NCBI RefSeq assembly: GCF_018424685.1
Contig: NZ_QTKX01000001.1
Coordinates: 1,674,001 to 1,738,000 of the forward strand
Length of the DNA stretch: 64,000 nt
Source: Mesobacillus boroniphilus
GTDB taxonomy: Bacteria; Bacillota; Bacilli; Bacillales; Cytobacillaceae
Direction of reading: 5' to 3'
Each line of letters starts with the position of its first letter. Position 1 is the first letter of the stretch. Shown here one piece after another: positions 16,920 to 26,878 of this stretch. The position numbers and the translations under genes are program-made. The notes under the pieces were generated by a model. That model was not told the DNA's origin. It searched no databases and was given only the letters and a program-made list of their open reading frames with translations.

Positions 16920-17978
16920 TTAAACCGCTGTTGAGTCAGAAAAAGTGTTTTGGATTTCTTTTTCAATATTTTTGATGACGTCGGAGTCGTCTGCATCAAT
17001 TTCATTAAAAGGTCCCTCATAGTCTAGAAGTGCGTGGTTATATCGAGGGTCATAATAATGGACAAGTAATATCTCGATTAATTCTTTATAATTTTTTTCT
17101 TCAAGGGCAATCGCAAGGGATGGTGAAACTTCATGATTGATTCGTTTTATAAGTTTTGATACCTTCTCCCTGACTGCCTCTTCAAACCAGGCTTCTCCCA
17201 TAAAAGGTTGTACATATTCAATGTATATCCGCTCGACTCTTCTAGATATTGAGCTTTTCACCAGGTAATGGATTCCATTCACCTTTTTCTCGAGCATTTC
17301 TACCGGCTGGGCTGCACGCCCGATCCTTTTGCTCTCCGCTTCAATGATAAAGTAGTTGGAATCTTTTATTTCATTCAGCCTTTCAAATAACAAAGCATCA
17401 AATATTTTTTGATTGTGTGCCTCTCCCATGCCAATCATTCCAAAAATGGATCCTCTATGGTTTGCCATTTGTTCCAGATCGACAACAGGGTATCCCTTTT
17501 CCTGGAGAGCCTGCAATATGTCCGTTTTGCCAGTACCTGTCATTCCATGCAAAACAATGGCCTTTTCAGGCAGCAATTGAGGAATTCTTTCCAAAATATA
17601 TTCCCTGTATGCCCGATAACCGCCCTCCAGTCGCAATGCAGGTATTCCTGCGTATTCCAGGAAGGAGGCAACAGACTTGCTCCTCATCCCGCCTCTCCAG
17701 CAATGAATCACAGGTTCAGCACCTGTCTTCTTGAGGTCCTTTATCTCGCCAAGCAAGCGTGGAAGCTTAGGAGAAACAATTTCCATTGCCCGCCATTTGG
17801 CCGCTTCTTCACCGGATTGCTTATAAAGTGTGCCTATTTCCTGTCTTTCCTCATCTGTGAATAATGGTATATTGACCGACCCGGGTATTGCCGAATCACG
17901 ATGCTCGATTGGCGCCCTGACATCGACTGGTATAAATTCTTTTGAGCTGATTAATTCTTGTACTGATATGTCTTTCAT
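16920..17978 (-). CDS. mnmH: tRNA 2-selenouridine synthase MnmH (SelU)
   Basis: The 352-residue protein has an N-terminal rhodanese domain with catalytic Cys93 in HCWRGGMRSKS and a P-loop (GMTGTGKT, about 145-152) in the C-terminal ATPase-like half. MnmH converts 2-thiouridine at the wobble position of Lys, Glu and Gln tRNAs to 2-selenouridine, through a geranylated intermediate, using selenophosphate. No selD is in the window; without it the enzyme would stop at geranylation. The open frame reaches 18056; I chose the ATG at 17978 because the family begins there (MKDISVQEL) and GGAGG lies 11 bases upstream; 17996 is possible. Confidence 0.9.
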   Translation of the reverse strand: MKDISVQELISSKEFIPVDVRAPIEHRDSAIPGSVNIPLFTDEERQEIGTLYKQSGEEAAKWRAMEIVSPKLPRLLGEIKDLKKTGAEPVIHCWRGGMRSKSVASFLEYAGIPALRLEGGYRAYREYILERIPQLLPEKAIVLHGMTGTGKTDILQALQEKGYPVVDLEQMANHRGSIFGMIGMGEAHNQKIFDALLFERLNEIKDSNYFIIEAESKRIGRAAQPVEMLEKKVNGIHYLVKSSISRRVERIYIEYVQPFMGEAWFEEAVREKVSKLIKRINHEVSPSLAIALEEKNYKELIEILLVHYYDPRYNHALLDYEGPFNEIDADDSDVIKNIEKEIQNTFSDSTAV

Positions 17979-18098
17979 TTCTCGATTGACCTCCATGGTC
18001 TCTTGTGTGAAACTACATCTATCTATTGTACCTAAAATAAGCAGAGTTTTCACCATTATAACCTTAAATCCATCCTATCCTATCATTTTATGCAATAG

Positions 18099-18121
18099 AA
18101 AAAACCGCAGAAGATCTGCGG
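18099..18121 (-). terminator. Terminator overlapping the end of the 195-residue protein gene
   Basis: CCGCAGA/TCTGCGG arms (18105-18121) followed by six T residues on the minus strand; the stem abuts the stop codon. Confidence 0.8.
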
Positions 18122-18709
18122 TCAACACGAAAACTGCTTGCCAACCAGTTCACTGACTGCCCGGCAGAATTCTTTCCATTGGTTCGGAAAGGAGTCAAGT
18201 CCCCTGCTTTCATATGTTTTTCCTTTCGTTTTTAGCTGTACTGACCAACTGGTACCGTCCACTACAATACCTTCTGTTTGGTAATCTTCTTCCCACTCCC
18301 ATAACTTCAAAGGGTATAGTTTCTTTTTAAAATCTTCCACGCTGCCGAATGTACCAACGTTAAGCGGTCCGGAAGCTTTTGAATCCAGATGCCATTCGAA
18401 GTAAGTAAAGATATTCCTTTTAAAATCTATTCTCACCCTCATTTCAGGACCAGGATATCCATGCAAAACAACTGTCATAAAAACAGGCTCTTTATCTGGC
18501 CTTATTGAAACGATGTCATCTTTTAATAGAAATAATTCTTTATTGCTGCTAACAAGTGTTTTTATATAGGAAGGTTCTACTATATCCTTCCTCTCACTGA
18601 CAATACTTTGATCTTGTTCACTCATTTCCTTACAAATTACTGGTATCGTCGCATTTCCCTTTTTTCCTAAAATGTCGAGAATCGCTTCGTACATTTTCAT
18701 CTCGTTCAA
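18122..18709 (-). CDS. Hypothetical protein with winged-helix-like N-terminus
   Basis: I cannot name this 195-residue soluble protein. Residues 5-75 (MYEAILDIL... then EPSYIKTLVSSNKELFLLKDDIVSI) read like a winged helix of the kind found in RpoE delta/HARE-HTH domains, which is a tentative reading. The rest has strands ending in WSVQLKTKG and a helical PNQWKEFCRAVSELVG tail. There is no signal peptide. The promoter and start region are AT-rich with a moderate ribosome binding site (AAGGACGTTG) before the ATG. It is flanked by its own terminator and appears monocistronic. Confidence 0.6.
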   Translation of the reverse strand: MNEMKMYEAILDILGKKGNATIPVICKEMSEQDQSIVSERKDIVEPSYIKTLVSSNKELFLLKDDIVSIRPDKEPVFMTVVLHGYPGPEMRVRIDFKRNIFTYFEWHLDSKASGPLNVGTFGSVEDFKKKLYPLKLWEWEEDYQTEGIVVDGTSWSVQLKTKGKTYESRGLDSFPNQWKEFCRAVSELVGKQFSC

Positions 18710-19124
18710 CGTCCTTTTTTAAAACTAAATATTTCGTCTTTTTAATTTTCAACCATAAAACTTTAAGTAAAGTATATACAACAAATATTTGAATGTACTG
18801 TAACAAATCGCACGCTTTTTTTAAAAAATAATGATTATTTCATCTGACAAATTCAGCCATTTTTTTCAACAGCCCCCATCTTTGTGTAGTATATTGTCTT
18901 TTTCTGCGCTTTCCCGAGAAATAATTTTCAGAATAGACTGTCATTATTACCAGACATCCTTTTATCGATTTCCAAAAGTCAACACCTGGTTTCAGTAAAT
19001 ATTGGACCCTTAAAAGGATAGACATTATAGGCATCAAAAGGTTGTGAAGTTTAAAAATAAGCGATAACTGGTATATAAGAAAAAAACAAAAATTATGGGT
19101 TAATCAAAGCAGGAGTGACTGTAA
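18710..19124. other. 415-bp intergenic region, no supported gene
   Basis: The region is AT-rich and holds the divergent upstream sequences of the 195-residue protein and the methyltransferase. A 65-codon minus-strand frame (18840-19037) lacks a ribosome binding site and has unconvincing composition, so I do not call it. I see no RNA motif. Confidence 0.5.
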
Positions 19125-19724
19125 ATGATGGATTCAATGGCAAAGCAGTTCGAGAAGCCAAGAGGGATACTTGGTAAGCTTGCAGGAACGATCATGTATT
19201 TTGAGAATCGGAAAATTAATAGATGGAGCATACAAAAGCTTCAAGTCCATAAAAATGACCGTATTTTAGAAATTGGGTTCGGTCCCGGATATGGCATTAA
19301 GACTTTGATGTCAACTTACCGCGGAATAGAGGTAGATGGAATAGACATTTCCTCCAAAATGAAGAACGAGGCGACAAAGAGAAATAAAGAATGGGTTGAA
19401 CAAGGGAAAGTACATTTGACTATAGGCGATGTTGCCGACTTTCAACCAGATTATTCATACAATAAAATCATTTCCGTAAATAATTATCCACTCTGGGACA
19501 AACCACTGACTTCCTTAAATCACCTGCTCCGATTGTTGAAGCCAGGAGGAAGAATAGTCCTTACTGTCCAGCCGCGCGAAGAAGGATCGACGGCTCAAAC
19601 AGCAAAACAACTGGGAGAAATGATGAAAAAAGATTTGCTTAGTACCGGATTCAAAAACCCAGAGGTATCTTATCTGCAGGTAAGACCAGTTTTGACTGTA
19701 TGTGTCACCGCCGAAAAGGAATAG
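19125..19724 (+). CDS. Class I SAM-dependent methyltransferase
   Basis: This 199-residue protein has the Rossmann-like methyltransferase core: motif I ILEIGFGPGYG at about 48-58, an acidic strand end in VDGIDIS, and motif post-I/IV region with GDVADFQ and LKPGGRIVLTVQP. An N-terminal GKLAGTIMYFENRKINRW segment is typical of a Bacillus group of unknown substrate (UbiE-like small-molecule methyltransferases). CAGGAG lies about eight bases ahead of the ATG. It is a plus-strand gene converging on the trp operon, with a shared hairpin between them. Confidence 0.82.
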   Translation: MMDSMAKQFEKPRGILGKLAGTIMYFENRKINRWSIQKLQVHKNDRILEIGFGPGYGIKTLMSTYRGIEVDGIDISSKMKNEATKRNKEWVEQGKVHLTIGDVADFQPDYSYNKIISVNNYPLWDKPLTSLNHLLRLLKPGGRIVLTVQPREEGSTAQTAKQLGEMMKKDLLSTGFKNPEVSYLQVRPVLTVCVTAEKE

Positions 19725-19749
19725 CCGCTGCTTGGTAGGCAGCGGCTAT
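19721..19749 (+). terminator. Hairpin between methyltransferase gene and trp operon
   Basis: ATAGCCGCTGC and its complement (11 bp) flank a 7-nt loop. T-runs are short on both strands, so it is a plausible but weak bidirectional terminator. Confidence 0.55.
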
Positions 19750-19818
19750 TCTAGTAAAGGTTTTGGATGATTACCATAGAGATGCCAATATGCTAATGGG
19801 TTCTGCTATTCATTAACA

Positions 19819-20592
19819 CTAGGTCAAACTAACCTCTTCAGCAGTACGCACGAGCTGTTTAATTCCAGCCAAATCCCCTTTTTCAAATAAATCAATAATT
19901 TTACTTCCAACTATCACGCCATCACAATGCTCGCACACTTCTCTGACTTGTTCAGCGTTTGAAACTCCAAACCCTGCTAACACCGGGACAGGGCTGACAC
20001 TTTTTACAGAGTTCAGGAAAGTGGCCAGCTCCCCGCTGAAATTGTTTCTTGCACCTGTGATACCGGTTACGGTTACTGCATAAATGAACCCTGTTGCCCT
20101 GGAGCCAATTTCTTTTATTCTCTCAACTGGTGTTGTAAGTGTCACCAGCCTGATTAAAGAGATTCCATGCTGCTCAAGCGCTGGGAGAATGAAATCTTCC
20201 TCCTCAAGCGGAAGGTCGGGGATGATGCAGCCTGATGTTCCAGCGTTAGCAGCATCCTTAGCAAACTTTTCAATCCCATAGGCTACAAGGGGATTCAAAT
20301 AGGTCATCAGAATAAGAGGGATCGAGATTTCAGTTTTGAAGCTTTGAATATTCTCCAGTACCTTTCTCAACGTCGTTCCATTGCTAAGCGCCCGGATACC
20401 AGCTTTCTGTATTGTAGGTCCATCCGCAACAGGATCAGAAAAGGGGATACCAATTTCTATGGCATCGGCACCACACTCTTGTAAAAACAGCAACTTCTCT
20501 TTAAGGCTTTCGAGCCCACCATCTCCAGCCATTATATATGGAACAAAAGCCTTCTTTCCTTTTTCAGTCAGAGCTTTTTTAATACTATCCAT
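19819..20592 (-). CDS. trpA: Tryptophan synthase alpha subunit
   Basis: The 257-residue TIM-barrel subunit cleaves indole-3-glycerol phosphate to indole and glyceraldehyde 3-phosphate and channels indole to TrpB. The catalytic acids are visible: Glu46 in AIEIGIPFSDP and Asp57 in ADGPT, corresponding to E. coli Glu49 and Asp60. The phosphate-binding loop GFGVSNAEQ lies near residue 210. Last gene of trpEGDCFBA; its ATG overlaps the trpB stop by one base (TAATG). Confidence 0.97.
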   Translation of the reverse strand: MDSIKKALTEKGKKAFVPYIMAGDGGLESLKEKLLFLQECGADAIEIGIPFSDPVADGPTIQKAGIRALSNGTTLRKVLENIQSFKTEISIPLILMTYLNPLVAYGIEKFAKDAANAGTSGCIIPDLPLEEEDFILPALEQHGISLIRLVTLTTPVERIKEIGSRATGFIYAVTVTGITGARNNFSGELATFLNSVKSVSPVPVLAGFGVSNAEQVREVCEHCDGVIVGSKIIDLFEKGDLAGIKQLVRTAEEVSLT

Positions 20593-21797
20593 TATTCCAG
20601 TCCCCCAATCCTGTCTTTTATTGTCTGTACATCCTTATCACCACGGCCAGATAAGCAGACAACGATACTCTCAACTTTGCTCATCCGAGCGGCTAGCTTC
20701 ACTGCGTACGCAATGGCATGAGCGCTTTCCAATGCAGGTATGATTCCCTCTAATTTTGAAAGCAGTTGAAATGCATGAAGTGCTTCATCATCCGTTACGG
20801 ATTCATATTTGATTCTATTAATATCATGCAGGTAGCTGTGTTCAGGTCCAATGCCAGGATAGTCCAGGCCAGCAGATATCGAATGCGCCTCCTGAATTTG
20901 ACCGTCATCATCCTGAAGAAGGTACATCATCGCACCGTGAAGGACACCCGGTTTCCCTTTAGATAGTGATGCAGCATGCTTGTCAGTTGCCAGGCCGAGA
21001 CCTGCAGCTTCCACACCATAAATAGATACACTTTTATCCTCAATGAACGGATAAAATAAGCCAATTGAATTGCTGCCCCCTCCAATACATGCAACAAGTG
21101 CATCAGGAAGCTTCCCTTCCTTTTCGAAAAATTGCTGTTTTGTTTCTTTACCGATGACACTTTGAAAGTCACGAACCATTTTTGGGAATGGGTGAGGGCC
21201 CATTACAGATCCAAGGATATAGTGAGTATCGCGGACGTTTGTAACCCAGTAGCGAAGAGCTTCATTGACCGCATCCTTCAATGTACCGCTGCCAGCATTC
21301 ACACTTATTACTTTAGCTCCAAGAAGTTCCATTCTGAAAACATTTAATTGCTGACGTCTGATATCCTCTTTACCCATGAAGATGACACATTCCAGATTCA
21401 ACAAGGCACAGACTGTTGCTGTTGCAACTCCGTGCTGCCCAGCCCCTGTTTCAGCAACGATCTTCCGCTTCCCCATTCTTACTGCAAGCAGGGCCTGCCC
21501 AACAGTATTGTTGATTTTATGAGCTCCTGTATGGTTGAGGTCCTCGCGCTTTAGATATATTTTCGCTCCACCAGCATGCTCCGAGAGATTGCCAGCCAGG
21601 TATAATGGCGTTTCTCTCCCGACGTAATCCTTCATTAATATTTCCAGTTTGCTATTAAACTCCTCGTCCGCCAGCGCTCTGTTGTATTCCTTCTCCAATT
21701 CAAGAACAGCATGCATAAGTGTTTCGGGTACAAACCTGCCTCCGTAATTTCCAAAATGCCCCTTTTTATCCGGTAAATTATAAGTACTTGCACTCAT
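20592..21797 (-). CDS. trpB: Tryptophan synthase beta subunit
   Basis: The 401-residue PLP enzyme condenses indole with serine to give tryptophan. The Schiff-base lysine is Lys94 in [10 protein letters not shown] and the PLP phosphate loop is GGGSNSIG near residue 232. Both the GRFVPETL N-terminus and the SGRGDKD C-terminal motif are present, so it is full length. It starts one base after trpF ends. It belongs to the TrpB1 type that pairs with TrpA. Confidence 0.97.
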   Translation of the reverse strand: MSASTYNLPDKKGHFGNYGGRFVPETLMHAVLELEKEYNRALADEEFNSKLEILMKDYVGRETPLYLAGNLSEHAGGAKIYLKREDLNHTGAHKINNTVGQALLAVRMGKRKIVAETGAGQHGVATATVCALLNLECVIFMGKEDIRRQQLNVFRMELLGAKVISVNAGSGTLKDAVNEALRYWVTNVRDTHYILGSVMGPHPFPKMVRDFQSVIGKETKQQFFEKEGKLPDALVACIGGGSNSIGLFYPFIEDKSVSIYGVEAAGLGLATDKHAASLSKGKPGVLHGAMMYLLQDDDGQIQEAHSISAGLDYPGIGPEHSYLHDINRIKYESVTDDEALHAFQLLSKLEGIIPALESAHAIAYAVKLAARMSKVESIVVCLSGRGDKDVQTIKDRIGGLE

Positions 21798-21798
21798 C

Positions 21799-22416
21799 CT
21801 ACTTTTCCTCCCCCGACTTTTTTGCGTTATAGATAAATTCTTTTATTTTTAGTAAATCCTTTTCACCATTGCTTTCGACTCCGCTGCTTACATCAACCAT
21901 GATGGGCTTAACCTTTGCTATCGCCTGTCTGACATTTTTAGGATTCAGGCCGCCCGCTAAAATGATATTTGATTTTAAATGGCCAAATAGCTTTGCCTGT
22001 TCCCAATCAAAGCTCGAACCATTCCCTCCGCGGTATTTCCCTGGCGGACTGTCAAGGAGGATATAGTCAGCTTTTATTGTTTCAACTTTCATTAGATCCT
22101 CCTGCGACCTTACGGATTGAGACCTAATTAGCGGGAGGCCGATCGTTTCATATTCACTTGGATTTTCGTCACCATGAAGCTGTATATGTGTCAGGCCAGC
22201 CGTTCTGGCGATTTCTTTTACTATTAGAGCATCTTCGTTTACGAAGACTCCTACCTTCCAGACGTGTTCCGGTAACTCATCAATAATCTTTTTTGCCTGA
22301 AAAACTGTTATTTGCCTTTTGCTCTCTGCAAAGACAAATCCAAGAGCATCTGCACCGTATTCCACAGCATGACTCGCTGCTTCCACTGTTTTAATTCCGC
22401 AAATCTTAACCTTCAT
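21799..22416 (-). CDS. trpF: Phosphoribosylanthranilate isomerase
   Basis: The 205-residue TIM-barrel enzyme isomerises phosphoribosylanthranilate to CdRP. The catalytic Cys in VKICGIK (residue 6) and the general-acid Asp in VDVSSGVES near residue 178 are both present, as is the phosphate-binding AGGLNP loop. Its start overlaps the end of trpC by 11 bp, consistent with coupled translation within the trp operon. Confidence 0.96.
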   Translation of the reverse strand: MKVKICGIKTVEAASHAVEYGADALGFVFAESKRQITVFQAKKIIDELPEHVWKVGVFVNEDALIVKEIARTAGLTHIQLHGDENPSEYETIGLPLIRSQSVRSQEDLMKVETIKADYILLDSPPGKYRGGNGSSFDWEQAKLFGHLKSNIILAGGLNPKNVRQAIAKVKPIMVDVSSGVESNGEKDLLKIKEFIYNAKKSGEEK

Positions 22417-23200
22417 GTAGATCCCTCACGATAGGAACAGTGAACTGAGTGAATGTATTTTTAATATCTGATGAAGTCATAAAAGTCTCACCAATCAATA
22501 CTCCACTTGCTCCTGCAGCTGATGCCCGGGCAATGTCTTCCCTTGTTTTCATTCCGCTTTCGCTGATTAGCAAGGCACCTGCCTTTTTAACATGCGGACC
22601 AAGCTTTTCGGTATTTTCCATATTGACCTCGAATGTTTTCAAATTACGATTGTTGATTCCGATTAAAGCAGCGTTTATTTCTAACGCCTTCTCAAGATCT
22701 GTCTGATCATGGATTTCAACGAGGCATTCGAGCCCTATAGATGATGCATAAGTGTGCAGTTCCGCCAATTTTCCCACAGACAGAACTGAAGCAATCAACA
22801 AAATCACATCTGCCCCGGCAGAACGTGCCCTGTCTATTTGTATTTCATCTACGATAAAATCCTTGCACAGAATCGGCAGGTCTACTACCTCTCTTACTTT
22901 TCTCAGATCATCAAAGGAACCTTTGAATCCCTTTTGATCTGTTAATACTGATATAGCTGTTGCTCCCGACTCGGCATAGAGAATTGCTTGCTGTCCAGGA
23001 TCCAAGTCAATGTTGATGTCTCCTTTTGAAGGGGAGGCTCTTTTGAACTCCGAAATGATTGCAATATCTTCTGCTCCCCTTAACGCTTTGATTAACGAAC
23101 GGGTTTTATAAGGGAAATCTGGAAAAACCTCTGTCGCCTTCTTTAATACTTCTACTTCTGTTTTTTTTCTTTCAATAATTGAGTCGAGTATTGTACCCAT
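22406..23200 (-). CDS. trpC: Indole-3-glycerol phosphate synthase
   Basis: The protein of about 264 residues closes the indole ring from CdRP. Family marks include EFKRASPSKG (substrate-binding Lys), LCKDFI and the late SESGMKTREDI motif. The open frame begins at 23239 inside trpD, but the family N-terminus (MGTILDSIIERKK) starts at 23200, one base after the trpD stop, with AAGGCGG and GGTGGG upstream. I chose that start. It ends inside trpF. Confidence 0.94.
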   Translation of the reverse strand: MGTILDSIIERKKTEVEVLKKATEVFPDFPYKTRSLIKALRGAEDIAIISEFKRASPSKGDINIDLDPGQQAILYAESGATAISVLTDQKGFKGSFDDLRKVREVVDLPILCKDFIVDEIQIDRARSAGADVILLIASVLSVGKLAELHTYASSIGLECLVEIHDQTDLEKALEINAALIGINNRNLKTFEVNMENTEKLGPHVKKAGALLISESGMKTREDIARASAAGASGVLIGETFMTSSDIKNTFTQFTVPIVRDLHEG

Positions 23201-23201
23201 T

Positions 23202-24227
23202 TCAGCCCACCGCCTTATTATTTCGTTTGCTGATGTCAATCAGATTCTCCAATTTCCGAAGCGCATTGCCCGAATCGATGCTTTCGGCCGCCTGAGCGAC
23301 TCCCTCAAGTATTGATGGGGCATGACCCGCAGTATAAATCCCAATTCCCGAGTTCAGAAGCACGGTATCACGGTGTGCTCCTTTCTTGCCTCGAAGGACA
23401 TTCAACAATATCTCCGCATTATCCCTAGCATCACCGCCGCGAATACTGGCATTGTCGTACTCTGGCAAATTCACTTCTTCAGGTTGAAGTTTCATATGCC
23501 TGATTTCACCTTGAGTTACTAACACCATTTCGTTCACACCTGAAAGGGAAGCCTCATCCATCCCACCCGCTCCATTAATGACAATAGCGCGCTTCCTGTT
23601 CAGGTTCGCAAGTACATGGGCAAACTTATCAAGTAAATCCCTGCGGTAGATTCCAAGCAGCTGATAATCAAGCTGGACAGGATTCGTGAGAGGCCCAATC
23701 AAGTTAAAGATCGTCGGAATTTTCAGGTCCCTTCTTACTTTCATGATCTGTTTTAGTTTTGGGTGGACATGTGGTGCAAAAAGAAAAGCAATCCCATTTT
23801 GTTCAAGAATTTCTTCTGTAGCTTCGGGAGAGAAGTCAAGGCTAACCCCGAGCGCCTCGAGAACATCTGCACTCCCAGTCTTGCTCGACACGCTTCTGTT
23901 GCCATGCTTGGCAACCGTAATCCCGGCACCAGCTATAACAAAGGCTGAAGTAGTGCTAATGTTGAAGCTTTTTGAACCATCTCCTCCTGTTCCACAATTA
24001 TCCAGAACATTCGGTATTTTCTTTGTAAAATTCAGTGCATGCTTCCTGATTGCCTTTACTAATCCTGATACTTCCTCTGCTGTTTCTCCCTTTGATTTAA
24101 GACCTGTTAAAAAGGATGCAATCTCACTGTCTGTTATATCCTGTTTAAAAATTCCCTGCACTGCTTCTTCCATTTCATACTCCATGAGTGATTTACCTTC
24201 TATGAGCTTTTCAAGATAATGCTTCAT
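23202..24227 (-). CDS. trpD: Anthranilate phosphoribosyltransferase
   Basis: The 341-residue enzyme transfers phosphoribose from PRPP to anthranilate. The PRPP-binding GTGGDGSKSFNIST lies near residues 81-94, followed by KHGNRSVSSKTGSADVLEALG and the metal-binding EASLSG region. Full length for the family. Its ATG overlaps the trpG stop by 17 bp. Confidence 0.97.
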   Translation of the reverse strand: MKHYLEKLIEGKSLMEYEMEEAVQGIFKQDITDSEIASFLTGLKSKGETAEEVSGLVKAIRKHALNFTKKIPNVLDNCGTGGDGSKSFNISTTSAFVIAGAGITVAKHGNRSVSSKTGSADVLEALGVSLDFSPEATEEILEQNGIAFLFAPHVHPKLKQIMKVRRDLKIPTIFNLIGPLTNPVQLDYQLLGIYRRDLLDKFAHVLANLNRKRAIVINGAGGMDEASLSGVNEMVLVTQGEIRHMKLQPEEVNLPEYDNASIRGGDARDNAEILLNVLRGKKGAHRDTVLLNSGIGIYTAGHAPSILEGVAQAAESIDSGNALRKLENLIDISKRNNKAVG

Positions 24228-24813
24228 AAGCTAAAGTCTCCCTTCTGATTTCAGCTAAAAAATTCGATAAAATTTGCTTTCCACTCACCGTTCCTATTGA
24301 TTCCGGATGGAATTGAAGACCGTACAGCTGATAAGTTTTATGCTTAATTGCCATGATTTCTTTGTCATCAGCCGCTTCAGCAAGGACTTCAAAATCTTCA
24401 CTCAAGGTTGTACGGTCTATTACCAAAGAGTGATATCTCATGACTTCTGGTTTATCTTCTAAATTTTTCATAAGTGATTTTCCGTTATGATATAACGGTG
24501 ACTCCTTACCATGCCTGATTTTTTTCGCCTTGATAATCGAGCTGCCATATGCCTGACCAATCGCCTGGTGGCCAAGACAAATCCCCAGGATCGGGATGGA
24601 TGGAGCCAACTGTTTCACAACTTCGATGCATATTCCAGCATGTTCAGGCCTGCCAGGACCGGGTGAAAGAACGATTCCCTCAGGCTCCATTTCCAATATC
24701 TCCTCAATGGTCACTTTATCATTGCGCACTGTTAACACTTCAGCTCCCAACTCACTCAAGTATTGGTAAAGGTTATATGTGAATGAATCATAATTATCGA
24801 TCAGAAGTATCAT
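24211..24813 (-). CDS. trpG: Anthranilate synthase glutamine amidotransferase
   Basis: The 200-residue class I glutamine amidotransferase releases ammonia for TrpE. The catalytic Cys is in GICLGHQAIG (about residue 79) and the His-x-Glu pair in LQFHPES near residue 170. In B. subtilis this subunit lies in the folate operon and serves both pathways; here it sits inside the trp operon between trpE and trpD, overlapping each, so it is probably dedicated to tryptophan. It could still also serve PabB. Confidence 0.95.
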   Translation of the reverse strand: MILLIDNYDSFTYNLYQYLSELGAEVLTVRNDKVTIEEILEMEPEGIVLSPGPGRPEHAGICIEVVKQLAPSIPILGICLGHQAIGQAYGSSIIKAKKIRHGKESPLYHNGKSLMKNLEDKPEVMRYHSLVIDRTTLSEDFEVLAEAADDKEIMAIKHKTYQLYGLQFHPESIGTVSGKQILSNFLAEIRRETLAYEALS

Positions 24814-26191
24814 TAGCGGCCTCCATCAATGCTTTTAATTTATGGTTCGTTTCATCAAACTCTTTTGTTGGATCTGAATCATAGACAATTCCAGCACCCG
24901 CTTGAAGATATCCTTTGCCGTCCTTCACAACCAGGGTTCGAATCGCCAGTGCAAAATCCATGCTTCCACAAGCAGAAAAGTAACCGACAGCCCCTGAGTA
25001 GACACCCCTTTTTTCAGCTTCAAGTTCGTTAATAATTTGCATCGCTCGTATTTTCGGTGCACCTGATACAGTCCCTGCAGGAATGCATGCCGCCAGTCCG
25101 TCAATCGGATGCGCATTTGGCAGCAGCTTCCCGCTCACTTCAGAAACTAGATGCATGACGAACTGATATCTCTCTACCTCCATGAATTTTTTGATCATGA
25201 CACTGCCAATTTCACATATCCTGCCTAAGTCATTCCTTGAGAGATCGACAAGCATTTTATGTTCAGCCAATTCTTTTTCATCCTGCCTTAATTCGATTTC
25301 TTGCAAAATATCTTCCTCTGCCGTTCTCCCTCTCGGTCTCGTACCGGCAATCGGATTAGTAGTGATAGTCCCATCTTGAAATTTCACAAGACTCTCAGGC
25401 GAAGACCCTGTGACCATATAACTTTCAAAGTCAAGAAAATACATATATGGCGACGGATTGTTCACGCGCAATTTACGATAAAAAGAAAACGGGTCTCCTT
25501 TTGCGTCTCCTGTTAACCTTCTCGATAATACAACCTGAAAAATTTCTCCCTCTTCAATAAGGGACTTTGCTTTCCGAACTGTATCTTCAAACTCCTCCTT
25601 GTTTTGTGACGCTTTAAAGTTTTTCAAAGAAAATGTCTCGGAAGGCTGCTTTTTGCCGGCTGAACTTAGCTCTGCTTTGCGGCTCGTTATTCTCTCCAAT
25701 AGGTCTTCATTGCCATAGCCGGGAAAAGGAATCCCAATTAGGTTAATCTTTTGTTTCAGGTGATCAAACACAATGACTTCATTGAAGAACATCAAATGGG
25801 CTTCCGGCATATCTAGAGAATCCTCTTTAAGTAATCCAATCTGTTCAAATTCACGAATGAAATCATAGCTCACATAGCCCACACCACCGCCGATAAAAGG
25901 GATATCCGATGCAGGGTTAATTTTTGGAAGCATTGTTTTAACCGCTGTCGAGAAGGGCTCATCAATATGGACTTTAGTTCCTTCTCTAACCAGGTATGTC
26001 TCACTCTTCTCGTTTAAAAGCTCAAAAACTGGATCACAGCCAATAAAAGAAAATCGTCCTGAGTCATTATGCTTATGGGAACTTTCGAGAAGGAATTTTT
26101 TCTTTCCAGAAACCATCTGGTATACAGATATTGGGGTTAATGTATCCCCTTCAATCTCTTCAATAATGATATTTGGTGATTCAACCTTCAT
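24794..26191 (-). CDS. trpE: Anthranilate synthase component I
   Basis: The 465-residue chorismate-using subunit makes anthranilate with ammonia from TrpG. The C-terminal chorismate-binding domain shows [10 protein letters not shown], the [10 protein letters not shown] motif and [12 protein letters not shown]. The N-terminal domain has the LLESS stretch near residue 34 that forms part of the tryptophan feedback site. AAAGGAGG lies about seven bases before the ATG. It is the first gene of the operon; the 5' leader carries two T-box riboswitches. Confidence 0.96.
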   Translation of the reverse strand: MKVESPNIIIEEIEGDTLTPISVYQMVSGKKKFLLESSHKHNDSGRFSFIGCDPVFELLNEKSETYLVREGTKVHIDEPFSTAVKTMLPKINPASDIPFIGGGVGYVSYDFIREFEQIGLLKEDSLDMPEAHLMFFNEVIVFDHLKQKINLIGIPFPGYGNEDLLERITSRKAELSSAGKKQPSETFSLKNFKASQNKEEFEDTVRKAKSLIEEGEIFQVVLSRRLTGDAKGDPFSFYRKLRVNNPSPYMYFLDFESYMVTGSSPESLVKFQDGTITTNPIAGTRPRGRTAEEDILQEIELRQDEKELAEHKMLVDLSRNDLGRICEIGSVMIKKFMEVERYQFVMHLVSEVSGKLLPNAHPIDGLAACIPAGTVSGAPKIRAMQIINELEAEKRGVYSGAVGYFSACGSMDFALAIRTLVVKDGKGYLQAGAGIVYDSDPTKEFDETNHKLKALMEAANDTSDR

Positions 26192-26210
26192 ATAAATCCT
26201 CCTTTAGAAA

Positions 26211-26530
26211 ATAAAAAAGTCCTCTATACATGCACAAAGATTGTGCTGTATAGAGGACGATTACGATTGGACCGCGGTGCCACCTCATATTGGAGCCATC
26301 TGGAGCTCCCTCTCTTCAGGTACAGGAAAACCAAAAAGGCTTATCTTTATACCCTATCCTTTTAACGGCGGAATCCCGGGCAAGCCCTACTGTTATTTCA
26401 GGCTGCCTCTCGCAAGGCCATTCGGCAAGTATTTCTGTACCGGTTCACACCATACCCGGCTCTCTGTAACGGAAATAATCCTGCTTACTCTTCTTGCTCA
26501 ACGAGTTTACATAATAATTTTATTGGTATG
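26211..26530 (-). ncRNA. T-box riboswitch, promoter-distal copy (next to trpE)
   Basis: The conserved T-box sequence AGGTGGCACCGCGGT lies at 26271-26285 (minus strand). It is followed by a terminator with 12-bp outer arms (GTCCTCTATACA, 26219-26258) and a T run. Upstream, a Stem I-like region carries AGAG/GGGTATGG features and a putative specifier UGG (Trp) at 26418-26420 within GAATGGCC. Uncharged tRNA-Trp should stabilise the antiterminator and allow transcription of trpE. Confidence 0.92.
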
Positions 26531-26535
26531 TTCAG

Positions 26536-26816
26536 AAAAACAAAAAGGGCCCCCCATCCTTATTGATTACAATAAGGACGAGAGACCCGTGGTGCCACCT
26601 TAATTAGCTGTAAAACAGCTCACTTAACAGCATCGAGCACAAAATGCTTAATGCCTGCCTTTTATAACGATAAGGTCATTTCGCCAGAGCCTACCGCCTA
26701 AAGGGTTCGGTCTGGAAGCTCGGAAGTCCATTCGCTGGTACATTTACACTGATTCCCACCAACCATCAGCTCTCTGAAGTACCTGATCCAGTTACTACTC
26801 TTCGTCATCGCTCATT
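26536..26816 (-). ncRNA. T-box riboswitch, promoter-proximal copy
   Basis: A second T-box element precedes the first. Its T-box sequence AGGTGGCACCACGGGT is at 26585-26600; its terminator has arms TCCTTATTG/CAATAAGGA (26557-26578) followed by CCCTTTTTGTTTTT. Stem I holds a putative UGG specifier at 26728-26730 in GAATGGAC. Two elements in series would tighten the response to tRNA-Trp charging. Confidence 0.92.
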
Positions 26817-26831
26817 AATATGTTATTCATT

Positions 26832-26860
26832 ATATTAAAGCGGTGATTCGTAAATGTCAA
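26832..26860 (-). promoter_or_regulatory. Promoter of the trp operon
   Basis: Minus-strand TTGACA and TAATAT are separated by exactly 17 bp, placing the start about 10 bp before the first T-box. Confidence 0.8.
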
Positions 26861-26878
26861 ACAAAAAAATTAAATATT

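Noticed and set aside
18840..19037. 65-codon minus-strand frame in the gap before the methyltransferase gene
   Set aside because: No ribosome binding site, poor composition and no recognisable motif; treated as chance.
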